64,000 bases of DNA from Pseudomonas sp. CHM02 (GTDB taxonomy: Bacteria; Pseudomonadota; Gammaproteobacteria; Pseudomonadales; Pseudomonadaceae), in NCBI RefSeq assembly GCF_000612585.1, contig NZ_JFCA01000017.1:1-64000 (forward strand), read 5' to 3'. Shown here piece after piece: positions 9,622 to 17,582 of the stretch. Within the stretch, counting starts at the first letter, position 1. Every line of letters begins with the position of its first letter. A program made the position numbers and the translations under genes. Under the pieces are notes generated by a model, which had not been told where the DNA came from, did no database searches, and saw nothing but the letters and a program-made list of their open reading frames with translations.

Positions 9622-9984
9622 ATGAAAATAAGGGCCACGGTCATTTGCGAACACGAGGGGCATATCCTCTTCGTGCGCAAGGCCAGATCGAAATGGGCAT
9701 TGCCGGGGGGTAAGGTCGAACGCGACGAGCGCCCGGTCGGCGCGGCGGAACGCGAACTGGAAGAAGAAACCGGATTGAACGTGGACGGCTTGCTGTACTT
9801 GCAGGAACTGAAGGCCCGCGACACCGTTCACCACGTGTTCGAAGCGTCAGTCGTCAACATCGCCGATGCAAAACCTTGCAATGAAATCATCGATTGCCAG
9901 TGGCACCCTTATGGCGCCATGGATGAACTGGACACCACCGACGCCACCCGGCACATCGTCAAATCCTTCCTACGTCGCCTGTAG
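9622..9984 (+). CDS. Nudix hydrolase
   Basis: 120 residues from the ATG at 9622 (MKIRATVICEHEGHIL). An upstream in-frame ATG at 9568 would add 18 residues of less conserved sequence. The Nudix box is perfect: GGKVERDERPVGAAERELEE followed by ETGL fits GX5EX7REUXEEXGU, so Mg-dependent pyrophosphohydrolase chemistry is expected. Nucleotide or other diphosphate substrate unknown. It overlaps the 3' end of the convergent gene 9970-10683 by 15 nt. Confidence 0.88.
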   Translation: MKIRATVICEHEGHILFVRKARSKWALPGGKVERDERPVGAAERELEEETGLNVDGLLYLQELKARDTVHHVFEASVVNIADAKPCNEIIDCQWHPYGAMDELDTTDATRHIVKSFLRRL

Positions 9985-10683
9985 CTCAGCGCTCTGCCCG
10001 CTGGCCACCAGGCCTCGCTTCACCAAGCCATTCTCTTTCTGCCGTTCGACAAAGGATCTGACGAACGCGGCAGCGCCTGCATGCGCCACCGGAACCGCCA
10101 TGGCCTGGCGGATGGTCATGAAGTCATCCTGCACCAGGCGCCACTGTTCGCACACCAGGGTTTGCAGAAAGTCGCGCACGCCTGCCGCGGCGTCCAGGCC
10201 TTGCTCGCTGAACCAGTCCACGGCAGCGGCCGAAGTCGGTGCCCGCACCAGTTCGGCATGCTGCAGCGTGCGGCTCAGGTACAGGTCGTACGCCGCGCCC
10301 TGGCCAACGGCGATACGTCGGCCCGGCCCGTCCAGCTGGGCGACGTGGGTGAAGGGTGAAGCCGCTGCCACCAGGTAAGTGCCCTTGATCGCCACGTAAG
10401 GCGCGCTGAAGGCGATTTCCCGTTCACGCACCGGCTCGATCGCCAGAAATGCCACGCGCCATGCATCCTCGGCCAGTGCAGCGAAGACCTTGCCCGCCGC
10501 CTCGAACGTGATCAGTTGCAACTCGACACCCAGCTCTTCGGCCAGCGCCTTGGCGAGCGCCACGGAAACGCCCTGGGGCTTACCGCCCGGGCCGCGTTGC
10601 GCCAATACCGGATTGCCGAAGTTGATGGCGGCGCGCAGCACGCCATCGGGGGCCAGTTGTTGCAGTACCAATGGATCAGTCAT
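9970..10683 (-). CDS. Leaderless solute-binding-fold (SBP_bac_3-like) protein
   Basis: 237 residues resembling a family-3 binding protein: LRAAINFGNPVLAQ, a FLAIEPVREREIAFSAPYVAI segment (the usual ...ER...DFS.PY pattern) and LDGPGRRIAVGQGAAYDLYL. It starts MTDPLVLQQLAPDG with no signal peptide, so it is predicted to be cytoplasmic. Its ATG sits inside the end of the aconitase gene (8-nt overlap), so it is translationally coupled to that enzyme rather than to a permease. It may be an intracellular ligand sensor, or an enzyme that reused the fold, as cyclohexadienyl dehydratase did. No function is established. Confidence 0.75.
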   Translation of the reverse strand: MTDPLVLQQLAPDGVLRAAINFGNPVLAQRGPGGKPQGVSVALAKALAEELGVELQLITFEAAGKVFAALAEDAWRVAFLAIEPVREREIAFSAPYVAIKGTYLVAAASPFTHVAQLDGPGRRIAVGQGAAYDLYLSRTLQHAELVRAPTSAAAVDWFSEQGLDAAAGVRDFLQTLVCEQWRLVQDDFMTIRQAMAVPVAHAGAAAFVRSFVERQKENGLVKRGLVASGQSAELQAT

Positions 10684-13330
10684 CGAGCGCTCCTGGGCGG
10701 GTCCGTTGCACGGTCTTGCGGATCACAAACGGCAGCACGCCGCCGTGCACAAGGTACCCAAGCTCTTGCAGCGAGTCGAGACGCAGGGCAAGGGCGCTGT
10801 GCAAGAGGCTGCCGTCGGCACGCTCGATCTGCAGCGTGATCGGGTTTTCACCGACCTGCAGGTGTTCCAGGCCCAGGAACGTCAGGCGCTCACTGCCATC
10901 GAGCAACAAGTCCTGCACCGTTGCGCCGTCACGCAAGACCAACGGCAAAACGCCCATGCCGATCAGGTTGCTGCGGTGAATGCGTTCGATGCTGCGCGCC
11001 ACCACCGCCTTGATCCCCAACAGGCTCAGGACCTTGGCCGCCCAATCGCGGCTGGAGCCAGCGCCGTAGTTGATCCCGGCAAACAGCACCGTGGGCGTAC
11101 CGGCGTAGCTTTGCGCAGCGAGGTACAGCGGCTGGTAGGCGCTGTGGTCGGCAGTCCACGCCCACACGCCCTGGCGTGGGGGTTGCGTCGGGTCCAGCAA
11201 GTTGTTCAGGCGCGGGTTGGTGAAGGCGCCGCGCACCATCACTTCATGGTTGCTGCGCCGGGTCGAGTACTGGTTGAAATCCGCCTCGGCCTCCCCTCGT
11301 TCGCGCAACCACGCACCGGCCAGGCTCTCGGCCGGGATGGTGCCCGCCGGCGAGATATGGTCGGTGGTGACGTTATCACCCAACACCACCAGCGCCCGCG
11401 CATTGCGCACAACCAGGCTCGTTGCCGGCAACGGCTGCACATCCGCCAGGTACTGCGGGCGGCGCAGGTAGGTGGAATCGGGATGCCAGGCAAACTGCAC
11501 GCTGCCATCGGCCTCCAGCGCCTGCCAGTGATGCGTGCCCTGCCACAGCAGCTCACGGCGTTGCTGGAACAGCGCCGGGCGCACCACCTGCGCCACTTGC
11601 GCGGCCACCTCGGCATCGCTGGGCATCAACTCCGCCAGGTACACCGGCAGGCCTTGGGCATCCAGCGCCAGCGGACGGCTGGACAGGTCGATATCGATGC
11701 TCCCGGCAATGGCATAGGCCACGCACAGCGCCGGCGAGGCCAGATAACCGGCCGGCACTTGCGGGTTGACCCGGCCTTCGAAGTTGCGATTGCCCGACAG
11801 CACCACCACGCCCTTGAGCCCTTGCTCGGCGAAGGCTTGCACATGGGCCTCAAGGCTGCCGGAATTGCCGATGCAGGTCATGCAACCAAAGCCCGCCAGG
11901 TCAAAACCCAGCGCGGCGAAATCCTCCAGCAAGCCTGCCGCTTCCAGATAGTCCGCCACCACCCGCGAACCGGGCGACAGCGAGGTCTTCACCCACGGCT
12001 TGCGTCCGACGCCACGCGCCCGTGCATTACGCGCCAGCAGCCCGGCCTGGATCATCTGCGCCGGGTTGGCGGTGTTGGTGCAACTGGTGATCGCCGACAT
12101 CACCACCGCGCCGTGGGTCAGCGGCGCATCAAACGATGGCGCCACAAACTGCCGCCCGGCTTCGCCCTGCACGTGCTGATGAAACGAAGCGGCGGCGTTC
12201 GCCAACGACTGGCGTTGATGGGGCTGGTGCGGCCCGGCTACGCTGGGCTCCACCGTGGCCAGATCCAACTCGATCAACTCATCGAACTGCGGCTCCGGCT
12301 CGCCGGCCTGGTGCCACAAGGATTGCGCGGCCATATAGGCCGACACCTTGGCTAGCAACGGCGCTGGTCGCGCACTCAGTTCCAGATAGGAAAGGGTCTC
12401 GTCATCGAACGGGAAAAACACCACCGTCGCGCCATATTCCGGCGCCATGTTCGCCACCGTGCCGCGAGCCGCCCAACTCAGTGACGACAAGCCTGGCCCG
12501 GTGAACTCGACAAACTTGCCGACCATGCTGCGCTGGCGCAGCCGTTCGGTCACGGTCAAGGCCAGGTCCGTCGCCGTCACGCCGGGACGCAAGGCATTGC
12601 TCACGCGAATCCCCACCACCTGGGGGAACGGAATCGGCACCGGCTCACCGAGCATCGCCGCCTGCCCTTCCAGCCCGCCCACGCCCCAGCCCAGCACGCC
12701 GATGGCGTTGATCATCGGCGTATGGCTGTCGGTGGCGACCATGCAGTCCGGGTGCAGCAACACACCGCCGTCGGCGGCGGGACTTTCCCACACCACCTGC
12801 GCGATGGACTCCATGTTCATCTGGTGGATGATCCCGGTGCCCGGCGGGATCACCTTGAAGTTGTCCAGGCTGGCCTGGGCCCACTTGATGAAACGGTAGC
12901 GCTCGCTGTTGCGGCGAAAGTCGATGTCCAGGTTGGCATCCACCGCACCGGCTTCGGCGTAGTGTTCGACGATCACCGAGTGATCGATGGTCAGCACGGC
13001 GGGAATCGACGGGTTCACCGCCGTCGGGTCACCGCCGAGCTCCGCGACCACATCGCGCATCCCGGCAAAGTCCGCCAGGGCTGGCAGGCAGGTGGTGTCA
13101 TGGAACATCAGGCGGTTGGGCTGGAACGGCACCTCGCAGTCCGGTCCCGTCCCCGTCGCCCGTGCCAGCACCGGTGGCAGGGAGGCCGGGGCGCAACGGG
13201 CGATGTTTTCCAGCAGGATGCGCAGGGAATACGGCAACCGGTGCAACTGCGCGGGCGTCAGCAACTTATGCAGGTCGATATAGGCGTAGCGCTGCCCGTC
13301 GATGTCGAGGTGGTTGAGAAAGTCGCTCAT
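10676..13330 (-). CDS. acnA: Aconitate hydratase, AcnA-type paralogue
   Basis: An 884-residue 4Fe-4S hydro-lyase of the AcnA/IRP branch. Cluster cysteines lie in SAITSCTNTANP and GCMTCIGNSG. Other family blocks are TDSHTPMINAIGVLGWGVGG, the swivel-domain GAGSSRDWAAK and RSIERIHRSNLIGMGVLPL. The start (ATGAGCGAC) overlaps the aminotransferase stop by 4 nt. Housekeeping AcnA should lie elsewhere in the genome. This copy is embedded in a transporter/aminotransferase cluster, so it may act on a citrate-like or homoaconitate-like intermediate. AcnD (2-methylcitrate dehydratase) is less likely because no prp genes are present and the N-terminus is AcnA-like. Confidence 0.88.
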   Translation of the reverse strand: MSDFLNHLDIDGQRYAYIDLHKLLTPAQLHRLPYSLRILLENIARCAPASLPPVLARATGTGPDCEVPFQPNRLMFHDTTCLPALADFAGMRDVVAELGGDPTAVNPSIPAVLTIDHSVIVEHYAEAGAVDANLDIDFRRNSERYRFIKWAQASLDNFKVIPPGTGIIHQMNMESIAQVVWESPAADGGVLLHPDCMVATDSHTPMINAIGVLGWGVGGLEGQAAMLGEPVPIPFPQVVGIRVSNALRPGVTATDLALTVTERLRQRSMVGKFVEFTGPGLSSLSWAARGTVANMAPEYGATVVFFPFDDETLSYLELSARPAPLLAKVSAYMAAQSLWHQAGEPEPQFDELIELDLATVEPSVAGPHQPHQRQSLANAAASFHQHVQGEAGRQFVAPSFDAPLTHGAVVMSAITSCTNTANPAQMIQAGLLARNARARGVGRKPWVKTSLSPGSRVVADYLEAAGLLEDFAALGFDLAGFGCMTCIGNSGSLEAHVQAFAEQGLKGVVVLSGNRNFEGRVNPQVPAGYLASPALCVAYAIAGSIDIDLSSRPLALDAQGLPVYLAELMPSDAEVAAQVAQVVRPALFQQRRELLWQGTHHWQALEADGSVQFAWHPDSTYLRRPQYLADVQPLPATSLVVRNARALVVLGDNVTTDHISPAGTIPAESLAGAWLRERGEAEADFNQYSTRRSNHEVMVRGAFTNPRLNNLLDPTQPPRQGVWAWTADHSAYQPLYLAAQSYAGTPTVLFAGINYGAGSSRDWAAKVLSLLGIKAVVARSIERIHRSNLIGMGVLPLVLRDGATVQDLLLDGSERLTFLGLEHLQVGENPITLQIERADGSLLHSALALRLDSLQELGYLVHGGVLPFVIRKTVQRTRPGALDD

Positions 13331-14520
13331 AGTTGGCCGAACACACGCTCGATACGCACCAGGCCCCAGTCCAGTTCCTCGCGGGTGATGGACAACGGTG
13401 GCGCGATGCGCAGCACGTTCTCATGGGTTTCCTTGGTCAGCAGGCCTTCGGCGAGCAGCGCTTCGCAGATTGGCCGTGCGTCGCGGTCCAGCTCCACACC
13501 GACCCACAAACCGCGGCCGCGAATCTCACGGATCACCGGGGAGTTCATCGCCCGCAAGCGTTCCACCAGGTAGTGGCCCAATTGCGCGCTGTTATCGATC
13601 AACCCCTCTTCTTCCAGCACGTTCAAGGCTTCCAGGCCAATCGCGGCGGCCAGCGGGTTGCCACCGAACGTCGAGCCATGGCTGCCGGCGTCGAACAGGT
13701 CCATGATCGAGTGATCCGCGACAAACGCCGACACCGGCATGATCCCGCCGCCCAGCGCCTTGCCGAGGATCAGCGCGTCCGGGCGGATACCTTCATGCTG
13801 GAAGGCAAACCATTTGCCGGTACGGCCCAGGCCCGACTGGATTTCATCGAGGATCAGCAAGGTATTGGTTTCGTCACACAGCTGACGCAGCTCACGCAGG
13901 AACCCGGTAGGCGGCACGCGGATACCGGCTTCACCCTGGATCGGTTCGATCAGCACGGCGCAGGTGTCGGCGGTGATGGCCTGGCGAAAACTCTCGATAT
14001 CACCGAAGCGCGCCTCGGTGAAGCCGTTGCAGAACGGGCCGAAGTCGGCCTTGTAGTCCGGCTCGGAAGAGAAGCCGACAATCGTCGAGGTACGGCCGTG
14101 AAAGTTGTTGTCGGCCACCACGATCTTCGCCTGGTTCGCGGCGATGCCCTTGACCCGATAGCCCCAGCGACGGGCGGCCTTGATCGCGGTCTCCACGGCT
14201 TCGGCGCCGCTGTTCATCGGCAACGCGGAGTCGAAGCCACTGAGGCGGCACAGCGCCTTGAGGAAGTTGCCCAATGGCTCGCTGTAGAACGCGCGCGACA
14301 CCACGCTGATCTTGTCGATCTGCGCCACGGCGGCGGCGCGGATGCGCGGATGCACATGGCCGTGGCTGACGGCGGAATAGGCCGACATCATGTCCAGGTA
14401 GCGCTTGCCGTCATCGCCAATGGCCCAGACGCCCTCGCCCTTGACGATGACCACCGGCAGCGGCGAATAGTTATGGGCGCAGAATTGGTTTTCGAGGGTG
14501 ATTGCCGGGTTGGCGTGCAT
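13327..14520 (-). CDS. rocD: Ornithine--oxo-acid aminotransferase-like class III enzyme
   Basis: 397 residues from the ATG at 14520, which has AGGACA upstream. It is a class III PLP transaminase closest in look to ornithine delta-aminotransferase: LENQFCAHNYSPLPVVIVKGEG at the N-terminus, MNSGAEAVETAIKAARRW, LILDEIQSGLGRTGKW with the PLP-binding Asp, and LGKALGGGIMPVSA with the PLP lysine (about residue 250). The canonical reaction moves the delta-amino group of ornithine to 2-oxoglutarate, giving glutamate semialdehyde. Acetylornithine and GABA aminotransferases are alternatives. It is coupled by a 4-nt overlap to the aconitase and lies downstream of a deacylase that could supply its substrate. 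Confidence 0.85.
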   Translation of the reverse strand: MHANPAITLENQFCAHNYSPLPVVIVKGEGVWAIGDDGKRYLDMMSAYSAVSHGHVHPRIRAAAVAQIDKISVVSRAFYSEPLGNFLKALCRLSGFDSALPMNSGAEAVETAIKAARRWGYRVKGIAANQAKIVVADNNFHGRTSTIVGFSSEPDYKADFGPFCNGFTEARFGDIESFRQAITADTCAVLIEPIQGEAGIRVPPTGFLRELRQLCDETNTLLILDEIQSGLGRTGKWFAFQHEGIRPDALILGKALGGGIMPVSAFVADHSIMDLFDAGSHGSTFGGNPLAAAIGLEALNVLEEEGLIDNSAQLGHYLVERLRAMNSPVIREIRGRGLWVGVELDRDARPICEALLAEGLLTKETHENVLRIAPPLSITREELDWGLVRIERVFGQL

Positions 14521-14567
14521 GAGGTGTCCTGCCTGATAAAAATCTGAAAACATTGAAGATCTGCTGC

Positions 14568-14637
14568 AGGCGCTGGCTTGCCTGCGATGGCGGTACCTTT
14601 GACACACCGCTCTCGCCGGCAAGCCTGCTCCTACAGG
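14568..14637. repeat. REP doublet between deacylase and aminotransferase genes
   Basis: GCGCTGGCTTGCCTGCGATGG and inverted CGCCGGCAAGCCTGCTCCTAC lie in the 134-bp gap inside the minus-strand cluster. They could trim or stabilise the polycistronic RNA, separating expression of the upstream uptake genes from the downstream enzymes. Confidence 0.7.
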
Positions 14638-14654
14638 CTTGATCGCCTTTCAAT

Positions 14655-15773
14655 TCACGCGCTGAGAAGCTTGCCGCTGCGAATCGGTGTCGCACCGGAC
14701 ACGCGGCCCAGGGGGTCGCCCGGCTTCACAAAGCGCACATCACGACGCATGTACAACACGCCGTTGGTGTGGCTATGCACGGTCACCGTCTGGCCGCTAT
14801 GGGGGTCGACGATATCGAACAACGCCTGCCCTGCTTCAATCCGGCTGCCGACCGCCGCACGGTGCACCAGCACGCCGGCGCTCGGTGCATAGAACTGCTC
14901 GCTGCCTGCCAGCGGCGTGGCCGGGCTGCGCAAGGCGGGCAACGGCCGTGGGGTGCCTTCGATGGCGCCCAGGTGGGTGAGGTAATCAATGATCGCGGTG
15001 GCGTCATGGTCCGCCAGTTCATAGGACACATCACGCTGACCACGGTGTTCCACGGTCACGGCAATGCTGCTGTCGGGGATCGGGAATCGATCGCCAAAAC
15101 GCTCGCGCAAATTCACCCACAGCAGGTACAGCGCTTCATCAAAGGAGTTGGCTTGGGAATCGGTAGCCAGCAAAGTGGCCTCGGCACCGATGTAGCGCGC
15201 CAACGGCTCGATGGTCGGCCACACCGATTCACCGGTGTAGAGGTGCATCGCCGCTTCGCGGGAGCAGTGCAGGTCCAGCACGATGTCAGCATCGTGGGCC
15301 AGCAGCATCAGGGTCTGCTGCAGCGACTGGTATTCATCCATCGGTCGCGTGGCGCGCAGTGCCTCGCCCCAGGCGGTGCGGATCAGTTCACGGTTGGCGT
15401 CGATATCCTGGCTGAGCAGGTGTTCGATCTTGCCGGCGATTTCCGGGTACGGCACCGGGAAACCACGGTTGTAATTGCGGCCACTGCCCAGCTCGAAACG
15501 ACCGCTGGGTGCGCCCATGATGTATTGGCCCAGGCCGGCCGGGTTGGCCACGGCCACCAGCACGACCTGTGCATTCAGGCGACCGGCATTCTCCAGTGCC
15601 GCCAGTTGCCGGCGCAGGTGCGCGGCCACCAGCATTGCCGGGGTTTCATCGGCATGCAGCGCCGCCTGGATATAGATTTTCCGACCCGCCCCCACTGCAC
15701 CGTAATGCTCACTTTCCACGTGCCTGTGGGTACCTTGTGTCGCTTGCAGCAAGGGGTGTTGATTAAGTTTCAT
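14655..15773 (-). CDS. AstE/AspA-family zinc-dependent deacylase
   Basis: 372 residues from the ATG at 15773 (MKLNQHPLLQATQGTH); the longer frame upstream is repeat-derived. It is a carboxypeptidase-like zinc enzyme of the succinylglutamate desuccinylase/aspartoacylase superfamily. Zinc ligands are expected in YIQAALHADETPAM (HxxE, about residues 54-57) and the later LDLHCSREAAMH. The catalytic glutamate should be in AVTVEHRGQRD. A C-terminal beta domain (APSAGVLVHRAAVGSRIEAGQ) resembles a biotinyl-type hammerhead. It probably removes an N-acyl group or cleaves a small amide. The context suggests an N-acyl-ornithine, N-acyl-diamine or peptide imported by the neighbouring ABC system. Confidence 0.85.
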   Translation of the reverse strand: MKLNQHPLLQATQGTHRHVESEHYGAVGAGRKIYIQAALHADETPAMLVAAHLRRQLAALENAGRLNAQVVLVAVANPAGLGQYIMGAPSGRFELGSGRNYNRGFPVPYPEIAGKIEHLLSQDIDANRELIRTAWGEALRATRPMDEYQSLQQTLMLLAHDADIVLDLHCSREAAMHLYTGESVWPTIEPLARYIGAEATLLATDSQANSFDEALYLLWVNLRERFGDRFPIPDSSIAVTVEHRGQRDVSYELADHDATAIIDYLTHLGAIEGTPRPLPALRSPATPLAGSEQFYAPSAGVLVHRAAVGSRIEAGQALFDIVDPHSGQTVTVHSHTNGVLYMRRDVRFVKPGDPLGRVSGATPIRSGKLLSA

Positions 15774-15950
15774 AAAACAGAAGTCTCGATATTCGAGTGA
15801 TGGTTCTTGAGGAAACTTGCTTTTGAAAAGAGTATCGAGACCGGGTGATCGCCTGTAAGGGCGGCCAGGGCTATCTTGATCTGCAAAACCGATCAGCCGT
15901 GGGGCAAGGGGTTTTGTGGCGAGCTGGGTTGCTGTGCTGAGCACGGCGCT

Positions 15951-16084
15951 TGTGGTGAGCGGGCTTGCCCCGCGCTGGGGCGCGCAGCGGCCCCACCAAG
16001 GCCACCGCGTTTTTCCAGAGAAAACGCGGTGGCAGGTTTCGGGGCTGCTACGCAGCCCAGCGCGGGGCAAGCCCGCTCACCACA
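15951..16084. repeat. Nested-palindrome intergenic element, copy 1
   Basis: A 134-bp element bounded by TGTGGTGAGCGGGCTTGCCC and its inverse GGGCAAGCCCGCTCACCACA. Inside each arm is a second short palindrome (GCGCGCAGCGGCCCC; GGGCTGCTACGCAGCCC). The centre is a perfect 13-bp stem, 16001-16013 with 16021-16033, with loop TCCAGAG. It lies between the OprD gene (upstream) and the deacylase gene (downstream) on the minus strand. A related copy is at 48181-48306. Confidence 0.85.
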
Positions 16085-16175
16085 GCAAGCCCACTCACCA
16101 CAGCAAGTCTGCTCACCACGGCAAGCCCGCTCACCACAGCAAGCCCGCTCACCACAATAAGCCCGCTCACCACAG
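16068..16175. repeat. Six-copy 18-bp tandem repeat
   Basis: Six head-to-tail units of CAAGCCCGCTCACCACAG (units 2, 3 and 5-6 carry one to three changes) run without spacers. The unit equals the right-hand end of the adjoining nested palindrome, so the array looks like local amplification of that end. It occupies the 3' gap of the OprD gene. No spacers are present, so it is not a CRISPR array. Confidence 0.9.
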
Positions 16176-16217
16176 ACAACCCCTCAGGCCTCAACAAGAC
16201 CGCTGGCATTCACACGC

Positions 16218-17471
16218 TTACCAGAGTGCCAGGGTGTAGCCCAGCAGTACGCGGTTCTCGTTGACGTCGTTGTAGAAGTTGCCCTTGGCCAGGGCGTTGC
16301 GCCAACGCATCGACACGCCTTTGAACGGGCCGGTCTGCACCACGTAGCTGATGTCCAGGTCGCGTTCCCATTCACGGCCTTCGCCGTTGAAGCCGATCAC
16401 CTCAGCCGAATCACCCTTGGCGTACTTGATCCCGAACAGCAGGCCCGGCAGGCCCAGGTCGGCGAAGTTGTAGTCGTAGCGTGCGTGCCAGGCGCGCTCC
16501 TTGGTTTGGGTGAAGTTGGTGAACTGGTACTCGGTGAACAGGTAGCTGATCGAACCATCCAGGTAGGTGAACGGCGTGGTGCCGAACTGCCGCTGGAAAC
16601 CGCCACCGATGCTGTGGCCGCCGTACTGGTAGGTCAGGCGCGTACTCAGTGCACGGTTGTCGACATCACCCGCCAGGCCTGCACCGTCCTTGTCCGCCTT
16701 GAAGTAGCGCACGTCGGTTTTCAGCGTGCCGGGGCCCAGGCCGAAGCTGTTCTTGAAGCCGCCGTATTGCTGGTGGTAGATGCTGTCGAGCGCTGCGTAG
16801 TGATAGCTGAGCAAGGTGTTGGGGGTGAGCGAGTAATCGCCGCCGGCGAAGCGGAACTGGTCGCTGAGGGCCGTGCTTTTGTAGACCTTGCTGACCGTGG
16901 TCAGCTTCATGTCTTCGTAGTTGGTGGAGTCGCGGTCTTTAGCCTGGTCCAACTGACCGAGGCTGATCTTGAGGTTGCTGATGTCGTTGGACACCAGTTG
17001 CGTGCCGCTGAACGACTGCGGGAACAGCCGGCTGGTGTTGGGTTGCAGGGTCGGAAGGTCCGGCACCAGGTAGCCCACACGCAGTTCGCTCTTGGCGAAG
17101 CGGGCCTTGGCGGTCACACCGAGCTTGGAGTAGCTGTCGGAGGCGCGCTTGTCGCTGTCACGCTGCAGCAAGCCGGTACCGGATTTGTCCGGACTGGAGT
17201 CGAGTTTCAACCCGAGCATGCCCATGGCATCCAGGCCAAAGCCCACCGTGCCCTCGGTAAAGCCGGACTTGATGCCGAGCAAAAAGCCTTGGGCCCATTC
17301 GGCACGCACCGACTGGGTGGCTTCTTCGCGGTAGTCACGGTTGAAGTAGTAGTTCTTCAATTCCAGCGTACCGCTGCTGTCCTTGATGAAGTCGGCATGG
17401 GCGGCGAACGGGATCAACCCGCTGCTCACGACGCCAACGCCGGTGATGAGTTGAGTCAGGGATTTTTTCAT
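16218..17471 (-). CDS. OprD family outer-membrane porin
   Basis: A 417-residue 18-stranded porin of the OprD/Occ family. Signal peptide MKKSLTQLITGVGVVSSGLI..AHA; mature start DFIKDSSGTLELKNYYFNRD, the OprD hallmark. The repeated strand pattern ends with aromatic GYTLALW. AGGAGC lies 8 bp before the ATG. It follows the ABC importer genes in the same orientation with a 111-bp gap and is likely the outer-membrane entry for the same substrate. Some OprD-family members take basic amino acids and peptides (OprD itself arginine and small peptides), which fits an ornithine-like ligand. Exact substrate not readable. Confidence 0.9.
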   Translation of the reverse strand: MKKSLTQLITGVGVVSSGLIPFAAHADFIKDSSGTLELKNYYFNRDYREEATQSVRAEWAQGFLLGIKSGFTEGTVGFGLDAMGMLGLKLDSSPDKSGTGLLQRDSDKRASDSYSKLGVTAKARFAKSELRVGYLVPDLPTLQPNTSRLFPQSFSGTQLVSNDISNLKISLGQLDQAKDRDSTNYEDMKLTTVSKVYKSTALSDQFRFAGGDYSLTPNTLLSYHYAALDSIYHQQYGGFKNSFGLGPGTLKTDVRYFKADKDGAGLAGDVDNRALSTRLTYQYGGHSIGGGFQRQFGTTPFTYLDGSISYLFTEYQFTNFTQTKERAWHARYDYNFADLGLPGLLFGIKYAKGDSAEVIGFNGEGREWERDLDISYVVQTGPFKGVSMRWRNALAKGNFYNDVNENRVLLGYTLALW

Positions 17472-17538
17472 TTTTTTAAGCTCCTGGCAGTGTCATGGTT
17501 GGGGGTTTTTATTGTTCTTCGGGCATGGCTTCGCCGTT

Positions 17539-17561
17539 CGCGCAAATCGGTGATTTGCGCG
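17539..17561. terminator. Perfect hairpin between ABC ATPase and OprD genes
   Basis: CGCGCAAATC-GGT-GATTTGCGCG forms a perfect 10-bp stem with a 3-nt loop, 22 nt past the ATPase stop on the minus strand. No U-tract follows, so it may be an RNA-processing or partial-termination site, or an operator, rather than a strong intrinsic terminator. Confidence 0.45.
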
Positions 17562-17582
17562 GCGGGTGACGTCAGTCCTGGG

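Noticed and set aside
10490-12355. 621-codon plus-strand open frame
   Set aside because: Antisense to the aconitase gene; its His/Arg/Gln-rich translation is typical of a shadow frame in high-GC DNA.
10676-13330. AcnD (2-methylcitrate dehydratase) assignment
   Set aside because: N-terminus and core blocks are AcnA-like and no prpB/prpC/prpF genes flank it.
15774-16070. N-terminal extension of the deacylase to 16070
   Set aside because: The extra residues are encoded by the palindromic element; the ATG at 15773 begins the conserved protein.
16068-16175. Short regularly spaced repeats resembling CRISPR
   Set aside because: The 18-bp units abut without spacers and derive from an adjacent palindrome; no cas genes are present.
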